Positions 59,440 through 64,000 of a stretch of DNA of 64,000 nucleotides are shown piece after piece. Position numbers and translations under genes: made by a program. The first letter of the stretch is position 1; every line of letters begins with the position of its first letter. The stretch is from Fibrobacter succinogenes. Its GTDB lineage: Bacteria > Fibrobacterota > Fibrobacteria > Fibrobacterales > Fibrobacteraceae. The stretch lies in the NCBI GenBank assembly GCA_902762305.1, contig CACWNW010000008.1, positions 1-64,000 on the forward strand, in the 5' to 3' direction. The notes below the pieces were generated by a model that worked only from the letters and a program-made list of their open reading frames with translations, was not told where the DNA came from and did no database searches.

Positions 59440-60309
59440 ATGGTTGAAGAACGAATTCTTATTGTCGATGACAATGCTGAAATGCTGCAGAAGACGAACG
59501 ACTTGCTTTCGCAGGTCGGCTACAGTGTGGTGATGTGCTCTTCTGGCGAAGAGGCGCTGGAGTTTCTGGATAAGGAACGCGTGGACCTTGTTCTTCTGGA
59601 TATCAACATGCCGAGCCTCAACGGGTACGAGGTATGCCTGCGTATCAGGCAGAGCCATGCCCTCGACGATCTGCCTGTCATATTCCTCACGAGCCGAGAA
59701 GATACCGACAGCATCACGAAGGGGTTCCATGCGGGAGCATCCGATTTCGTGAGCAAGACCGCGGTATCCGAAATTCTGCTTGCCCGCGTGAACGTGCAGA
59801 TTCGCTTGGCGCGTACGTTACGTTATCTGAGGGATATCTCGCTCACCGACGACTTGACCGGTGCATACAACCGGAGGCATGCCATGTACACCTTGCGCGA
59901 ATGGTTTGCTCGCGGCAAGAGGTACGGCACGAACTTCTCCCTGATTTATTTCGACCTGAACGGTTTAAAACAAATTAACGATAGCTACGGCCACCAGGCA
60001 GGTGACCTGCTTTTGCGCGCGGTCGTGAATGCATGTAAGAAGCTGCTGCGCGAATCGGACCTGCTGTTCCGTATGGGCGGCGACGAGTTCATGGTGCTCT
60101 GCCCCGATACCGACAAGCGCGGTGCCTTTATCTGCGCCGACCGCATGCTCGAGGCAGTGAAGTCCGTGACGATTATCGACCAGACCGTTTCCTTCGCTTA
60201 CGGAATCGCGCATTCGAGCGACGATTTCAAGGACATGGACGACATGCTCCACTTTGCCGACGAGGCGATGTACGAATGCAAACAAAAACAGCGCGCTTCG
60301 CATAGGTAA
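59440..60309 (+). CDS. Response regulator with diguanylate cyclase (GGDEF) output
   Basis: 289 residues. Receiver domain (1-120): LIVDDNAE, phospho-acceptor in LLDINMP (Asp54), FLTSRED, and Lys in VSKT. The GGDEF domain (about 125-289) has LTDDLTGAYNRR, IYFDLNGLKQIND and active GGDEF (213-217), with an intact inhibitory RxxD site (RESD) five residues before it. It should make cyclic-di-GMP when phosphorylated and be product-inhibited. Its histidine kinase is not adjacent. Typical output is control of adhesion or secretion. Shine-Dalgarno not obvious. Confidence 0.94.
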   Translation: MVEERILIVDDNAEMLQKTNDLLSQVGYSVVMCSSGEEALEFLDKERVDLVLLDINMPSLNGYEVCLRIRQSHALDDLPVIFLTSREDTDSITKGFHAGASDFVSKTAVSEILLARVNVQIRLARTLRYLRDISLTDDLTGAYNRRHAMYTLREWFARGKRYGTNFSLIYFDLNGLKQINDSYGHQAGDLLLRAVVNACKKLLRESDLLFRMGGDEFMVLCPDTDKRGAFICADRMLEAVKSVTIIDQTVSFAYGIAHSSDDFKDMDDMLHFADEAMYECKQKQRASHR

Positions 60310-60339
60310 GGCGCGCTGCTCGAATTATTGTTTCCCTTG

Positions 60340-60978
60340 CTAGAGGGCTTTCTTTACGCTGTCGAGGAGCGCCGTGAGGCGCTTGCCGATTTCTTCCCAG
60401 TCACCGCTTTCCATGAGCTTCGGTGCGAAGATACTTGCCCCGAAGGATAGCATGTTCGCGCCTGCCTTCAGGTAGTCGCCTGCGTTCTGCGGGTTCACTC
60501 CGCCGCATGCCATAAGCGGGATGTCGCGGAATGGGCCGCGCAGGGCCTTGATGTATTCGGGCCCGCCGACGCAGTTGACGGGGAAAACCTTCACTGCGGT
60601 CGCGCCCAGGTCGAACGCCTTCTGCACCTCGGTCGGGGAGAGCGCGCCCGGAATAATCGGGATGCCCGCCGTGTTCGAGTAGCGGATGATTTCGTTTCGC
60701 GTATTGGGAGTCACGATGAATTCGGCCCCTGCGGCGAGTGCCTTTTTCAGGTCGCTTTCGTGACGGACCGTACCCGCGCCGACTGCGATGCCCAGAGGTT
60801 TCGCCGCCTTCTTGAGCGAAGCGATAATCGCTTCTGCGTCGGCGGTGTTCATGGTGACTTCGATTGCCTTCAGGCCGCATGCGGCGGCAGTCTTCGCGCA
60901 GGCTTCTTCTGCGCCTTTCGGGATGTCGCGCAGGATTCCGATGACGGGAACCTGCTTTATAAATTCAAGAAAATCCAT
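60340..60978 (-). CDS. eda: KDPG/KHG aldolase
   Basis: 212 residues, class I aldolase TIM barrel of the Eda family, cleaving 2-keto-3-deoxy-6-phosphogluconate (or 4-hydroxy-2-oxoglutarate) to pyruvate plus glyceraldehyde-3-P. GLKAIEVTMNT has the catalytic Glu40, GAGTV follows, and the Schiff-base Lys is in AVKVFPVN (Lys130); ACGGVNPQN gives the phosphate site. It is convergent with the GGDEF gene 30 bp away. TATACT ends 6 nt before the ATG, no Shine-Dalgarno. No edd or kinase is nearby, so the physiological substrate (uronate or gluconate degradation) is open. Confidence 0.94.
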   Translation of the reverse strand: MDFLEFIKQVPVIGILRDIPKGAEEACAKTAAACGLKAIEVTMNTADAEAIIASLKKAAKPLGIAVGAGTVRHESDLKKALAAGAEFIVTPNTRNEIIRYSNTAGIPIIPGALSPTEVQKAFDLGATAVKVFPVNCVGGPEYIKALRGPFRDIPLMACGGVNPQNAGDYLKAGANMLSFGASIFAPKLMESGDWEEIGKRLTALLDSVKKAL

Positions 60979-61154
60979 GCTCTTAGTATAGTAAAATGAG
61001 AATGAATTGGGTCGGGAGATGGCCGTACCCCGCGCTTCGGTGCGGTGTATGAAAAACGGTACACTTGATACAGTTTATTCTTTTATTTGACCACTTCGTG
61101 TTCGCTTGCTTCGAAAAAAGAATAACTTTGAAGAAAAAGAAAAAAGGTAATCCC

Positions 61155-62165
61155 ATGAATATCAAGTTTATTCTCCCGACCTGTATTGCGCTTGCCTTCG
61201 TGGCTTGCTCCGATAACGACAATGGTCTTTCTCCGGTCGAGCAGTCTTCTGAAACTGTCAACCTTTCTTCTACGACGGTGCCGGTTTCTTCTGGGGCCTT
61301 GCCGCTGTCGTCGGCCTCCGTGCCGGCTTCTTCCGAGACCCTGCCGCTCTCTTCGGAAACGGTGCCTCCCGTATCGTCTGCTTCTGCTCAGCCGCCCATT
61401 GACGAGATTCCTCCCGCTGTTGACGGCCCCTTCGACCCGAGCAAGAAGTACAAGTACTACGGTGCGGAACTGACCGGCAAGGAAACCTTCTTGTACGGGC
61501 GTTTCGAGGCCCGCATGAGGATGGCCGCCACCTCGGGTACCGTCAGCTCCATGTTCCTGAACTATGACTTCTCTTGGAAGAGGGGCGAGGAACCTTGGAA
61601 CGAAATCGATATCGAAGTTCTCGGCAAGGATCCGTCCAAGTGGCAGTCCAATATCCTTACCCGCGAGGGCGACCCGTCCATTAACGATCTTACGTCTACC
61701 GAAAAGATTCACGATTTCAACTACGATGCGACCAAGGAATTCCACCTATATGCAATCGTCTGGACGCCGGAATATATTGCCTGGGAAATCGACAGCGTCG
61801 TAGTCCGTCGCGATGAGCTTGGACAGACCCACGGGACACATGCCGATGCCGACCAGGTGAAGTTCATGACTATGGAACAGACCCTCCGCTTCAACCTGTG
61901 GGCTTCGAAGACTCCGTCCTGGACTGGCAAGTTTACGGGCGAAGGCCTTCCGGTGGAACAGCACATTGACTACGTGCGTGTTTATTCCTACGATCCGGCC
62001 ACCAAGGGATTCGTGTTCAAGTGGCAGGATGACTTCGATGGCGATGCAATTGATTACTCGCGCTGGTCCGAAGGCAACTGGGAAATGGAAAACGTGATGT
62101 ACCGCGATTTGAACATCCGCGTGGAACATGGCCTGGTCAAGCTCCGCCTGGACTACGAAGAATAA
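61155..62165 (+). CDS. Circularly permuted GH16 beta-glucanase lipoprotein (lichenase-like)
   Basis: 336 residues. Lipobox FVAC (Cys18), then a Ser/Thr/Val/Pro linker (about 28-85) typical of Fibrobacter. The catalytic core runs LYGRFEARMRMAATSGTVSS, then WNEIDIEVLG (Glu150 nucleophile, Asp152, Glu154), WTPEYIAWEID, and RFNLWASKTPSW. The strand block normally at the start of a GH16 (FKWQDDFDGDAIDYSRWSEG...RVEHGLVKLRLDYEE) lies at the C-terminus (residue 286 on), i.e. the family is circularly permuted, as in the known Fibrobacter 1,3-1,4-beta-glucanase. Mixed-linkage glucan is the likely substrate. AAAGGT precedes the ATG at 61155; the longer frame upstream has no support. Confidence 0.9.
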   Translation: MNIKFILPTCIALAFVACSDNDNGLSPVEQSSETVNLSSTTVPVSSGALPLSSASVPASSETLPLSSETVPPVSSASAQPPIDEIPPAVDGPFDPSKKYKYYGAELTGKETFLYGRFEARMRMAATSGTVSSMFLNYDFSWKRGEEPWNEIDIEVLGKDPSKWQSNILTREGDPSINDLTSTEKIHDFNYDATKEFHLYAIVWTPEYIAWEIDSVVVRRDELGQTHGTHADADQVKFMTMEQTLRFNLWASKTPSWTGKFTGEGLPVEQHIDYVRVYSYDPATKGFVFKWQDDFDGDAIDYSRWSEGNWEMENVMYRDLNIRVEHGLVKLRLDYEE

Positions 62166-62206
62166 GTTTGAAAATTCTCCTTCAATTCAATTCTCCTCCT
62201 AAAGGG

Positions 62207-62236
62207 ACTCCCGGGTAACACCGGGGGTTTCTTTTT
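62207..62236 (+). terminator. Terminator of the GH16 gene
   Basis: CTCCCGG/CCGGGGG with TAACA-type loop, followed by TTTCTTTTT, about 40 bp past the stop codon. Confidence 0.8.
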
Positions 62237-62238
62237 AG

Positions 62239-62330
62239 GACCGCTCGATCGTCATTTGGGGTAAAAAAACTCCGGTTTCTCACTCGCTTTCGCCTCCACG
62301 GCTCGTTGTGACGAGTCGCTTGAGGCTCAC
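62239..62330 (+). repeat. Copy G of the nested-stem intergenic repeat
   Basis: 92 bp. Head GACCGCTCGATCGTCAT, CTCCGGTTTCTCACTCGC, outer stem GCCTC/GAGGC, inner stem GGCTCGT/ACGAGTC (one G-T pair), end GGCTCAC. A second head-like stretch, GACCGCTCGTTCGTCATG, follows at 62336. This is the one copy not between convergent genes. Confidence 0.85.
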
Positions 62331-62480
62331 GGTAAGACCGCTCGTTCGTCATGTCGCAGCCCGTAGGGCAAGGACATCCATTGAGGAACCGCGTATGGGC
62401 GCATTTGTCGGTTCGCGACTTCGGTACGACGGATGGTCTAGAGCTTCTAATGGGCGCCCTTGTGCGAGTGTGTTTTTTCG

Positions 62481-62687
62481 GCGGGGCGTATAATTGGGCG
62501 GGTGCGGGCTGATTTATATGCCCCCGCACTTGTATTGCCTGCAAAAAATGCGTTTAATTTATATGTAATTTCTTGCTCGGGGCGTATAAACGAGAGCAAG
62601 TTGCCGGATTTATATGCCCCCGCTGTTTTTTGCCTTTCCTTGCGGGCATATAAAATGGGGCGCATCGCGGGATTTATACGCCCCTGC
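62481..62687. repeat. Three long palindromes GCGGGGCGTATAA...TTTATATGCCCCCGC
   Basis: Three 46-47-bp inverted repeats: 62481-62527, 62578-62623 and 62642-62687. Each has arms of the type GCGGGGCGTATAA and TTTATATGCCCCCGC with a variable centre. The centres differ while the arms stay nearly the same, apart from a few base changes that mostly keep pairing. The second and third are 18 bp apart. No ORF of the six frames fits the region. Confidence 0.75.
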
Positions 62688-62689
62688 GC

Positions 62690-62898
62690 TCGCCTTTGAC
62701 ACTCTTCGAGTGTCTTTTGCTAGGCTCGGAAGTGGGCCTGTAAACAGTCCCGTTTCACTCGCCTTACGCAAAAGTTGCTAAATTGGCGCTCCTTCGGAGC
62801 GCATTTAGCTCGGCTCGGTCATGTCAAAGCGTAAAACGCTTTGCCGCGACGCTCGCCTTTTGCTAAATTTACCCCCGAAAAAATAAAAGGGACACAAT
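62690..62898. other. Hairpin-rich non-coding stretch before alaS
   Basis: Contains GACACTC/GAGTGTC with TTC loop and T run (62698-62718), GGCGCTCC/GGAGCGC with TTC loop (about 62785-62802) and AAAGCG/CGCTTT (about 62824-62842). The phrases CTCGCCTT and TTGCTAAATT recur, with CTCGGCTCGG between. Terminators and an alaS leader or promoter (TAAATT at 62868) probably mix here; no gene was recognised. Confidence 0.5.
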
Positions 62899-64000
62899 AT
62901 GCCTACTATGACTTCTGCGCAGGTGCGCGAATCCTTCATCAAGTTCTTCGAATCCAAGGGCCACCTCTTTGTGCGTTCTTCGCCGGTGGTTCCGCATGAC
63001 GACCCGACGCTCATGTTCACGAACGCGGGCATGAACCAGTTCAAGGCCATCTTCCTGGGCGACAATCCGAAGGGCTGGAAGCGCGCATGCAACAGCCAGA
63101 AGTGCCTCCGCGTGTCCGGTAAGCACAACGACCTCGACGTGGTGGGCCGCGACAACTACCACCACACCTTCTTCGAGATGCTCGGCAACTGGAGCTTCGG
63201 CGACTACTACAAGAAAGAAGCCATCTCCTGGGCCTGGGAACTCCTGACCGAAGTTTGGAAGCTCCCGAAGGAACGCCTGTTTGCAACCGTCTATCAGGAC
63301 GACGACGAAGCTTGGCAGATTTGGAAAGACGTGTCCGGTCTTCCGGATGACCGCATCATGCGCTTTGACGCTCACTCCAACTTCTGGGAAATGGGCGACA
63401 CCGGTCCGTGCGGCCCCTGCTCCGAAATCCATTACGACCGCGGCGACCTCGCCACGCAGGCCGAGACGTTCAAGGACCCGATCAAGGGCGTGAACGGCGA
63501 AAATGACCGCTACATCGAAATCTGGAATAACGTGTTCATGCAGTACGAACGCGTGAGCGACGGAAGCCTCATTCCGCTGAAGGCGAAGAACGTCGATACC
63601 GGTATGGGCTTCGAACGTATCTGCGCTATTCTCCAGGGCAAGACCAGCAACTACGACACCGACGTGTTCACCCCGATTATCGCAAAGATTGCTGAACTCT
63701 CCGGCGTTCCGTACAACGATGGCGAAGCCGGCACCCCGCACCGCGTGATTGCCGACCACATCCGCGCTATTTCGTTTGCTATTGCCGACGGCGCTCTCCC
63801 GAGCAACGAAGGCCGTGGCTACGTGCTCCGCCGCATCCTCCGCCGCGCAAGCCGCTTTGCCCGCCTCCTCGGCCAGAAGAAGCCGTTCATTTGCCAGCTC
63901 GTGCAGGTGCTTGCCGACACGATGGGCGATGCCTTCCCGGAAATCCGCGAACGCAAGGAATTCGTCGCAAGCGTCATCAAGAGCGAAGAAGAAAGTTTCA
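62899..64000 (+). CDS. alaS: Alanyl-tRNA synthetase (5' part, cut by window end)
   Basis: The first 367 residues of an enzyme normally near 870. Class II synthetase core: [98 protein letters not shown] and [13 protein letters not shown]. It charges tRNA-Ala and edits mischarged Ser/Gly in parts beyond the window. ATG has AAAGG about eight nt upstream; an in-frame ATG three codons on is also possible. Confidence 0.97.
   Translation, partial: MPTMTSAQVRESFIKFFESKGHLFVRSSPVVPHDDPTLMFTNAGMNQFKAIFLGDNPKGWKRACNSQKCLRVSGKHNDLDVVGRDNYHHTFFEMLGNWSFGDYYKKEAISWAWELLTEVWKLPKERLFATVYQDDDEAWQIWKDVSGLPDDRIMRFDAHSNFWEMGDTGPCGPCSEIHYDRGDLATQAETFKDPIKGVNGENDRYIEIWNNVFMQYERVSDGSLIPLKAKNVDTGMGFERICAILQGKTSNYDTDVFTPIIAKIAELSGVPYNDGEAGTPHRVIADHIRAISFAIADGALPSNEGRGYVLRRILRRASRFARLLGQKKPFICQLVQVLADTMGDAFPEIRERKEFVASVIKSEEESF

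Noticed and set aside
62481-62687. CRISPR array from the three palindromic units
   Set aside because: Spacing is irregular (50 and 18 bp), the centres vary within the units, and no cas gene is nearby.
62899-62940. T-box or other riboswitch ahead of alaS
   Set aside because: No T-box sequence (TGGNACCGCG-type) or known riboswitch core is visible in the 700 bp before alaS.

Overview
The window looks like a chromosome segment of a cellulolytic Fibrobacter relative (phylum Fibrobacterota). The signs are a FISUMP (Fibrobacter major paralogous domain) lipoprotein, Ser-rich linkers behind lipoboxes, a circularly permuted GH16 beta-glucanase of the kind known from Fibrobacter, many secreted plant cell-wall enzymes, and a Gram-negative envelope (Omp85-type barrel, lipoproteins). 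Most genes are G+C-rich. The giant repeat protein at the left end is visibly more A+T-rich. No tRNA, rRNA, CRISPR array, IS element or phage gene was recognised.

Layout. 0.3-8.5 kb: a small exported protein, then a 2400-residue secreted protein of alternating CUB-like and InlB-B-like repeats, followed at once by a 44-residue ORF. 8.7-14 kb: ABC-F ATPase, alpha/beta hydrolase, cupin, phosphohexomutase. 14-23 kb: complete RecBCD operon in the order recC-recB-recD on the minus strand. 23-33 kb: CE1-type esterase and GH8 enzyme (minus), cysK, a second phosphohexomutase, an unknown secreted protein, a GH30 enzyme and a YhhN membrane protein. 33-35 kb: a minus-strand cell-division group (coiled-coil protein, zapA) ending in a likely structured RNA resembling 6S. 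35-40 kb: uvrC, FISUMP lipoprotein, isolated nuoA, Omp85-like barrel. 40-47 kb: secreted CE15 and CE6 esterases, a second ABC-F, a cadherin-like repeat protein. 47.7-52 kb: ackA, PAP2 phosphatase, histidine phosphatase, periplasmic thioredoxin, SIR2-like protein. 52-56.5 kb: a flavin reductase and a three-gene ECF sigma / anti-sigma / caspase-solenoid operon, linked by a shared promoter-like motif. 56.6-64 kb: pflA, intracellular GH5, mqnA, a Rec-GGDEF diguanylate cyclase, KDPG aldolase, the permuted GH16 lipoprotein, a 730-bp gene-free stretch rich in hairpins, and the 5' part of alaS.

How the genes fit together. GH8, GH30, GH16, CE15, CE6 and the CE1-like esterase attack xylan and related hemicelluloses and mixed-linkage glucan outside the cell, and GH5 would finish oligosaccharides inside. 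Several secreted proteins share a C-terminal module with a DxxGr core that looks like a sorting or attachment signal. ackA and pflA belong to mixed-acid fermentation, mqnA to the futalosine route to menaquinone.

The least expected signals are: (1) a 91-93-bp intergenic element with compensatory changes in two nested stems, found mostly between convergent genes; (2) the ECF sigma-caspase-solenoid operon with its promoter motif; (3) about eleven genes whose -10-like hexamer ends 6-8 nt before the start codon without a Shine-Dalgarno, suggesting leaderless mRNAs; (4) the 44-aa peptide behind the giant repeat protein; and (5) a 6S-like RNA next to zapA.
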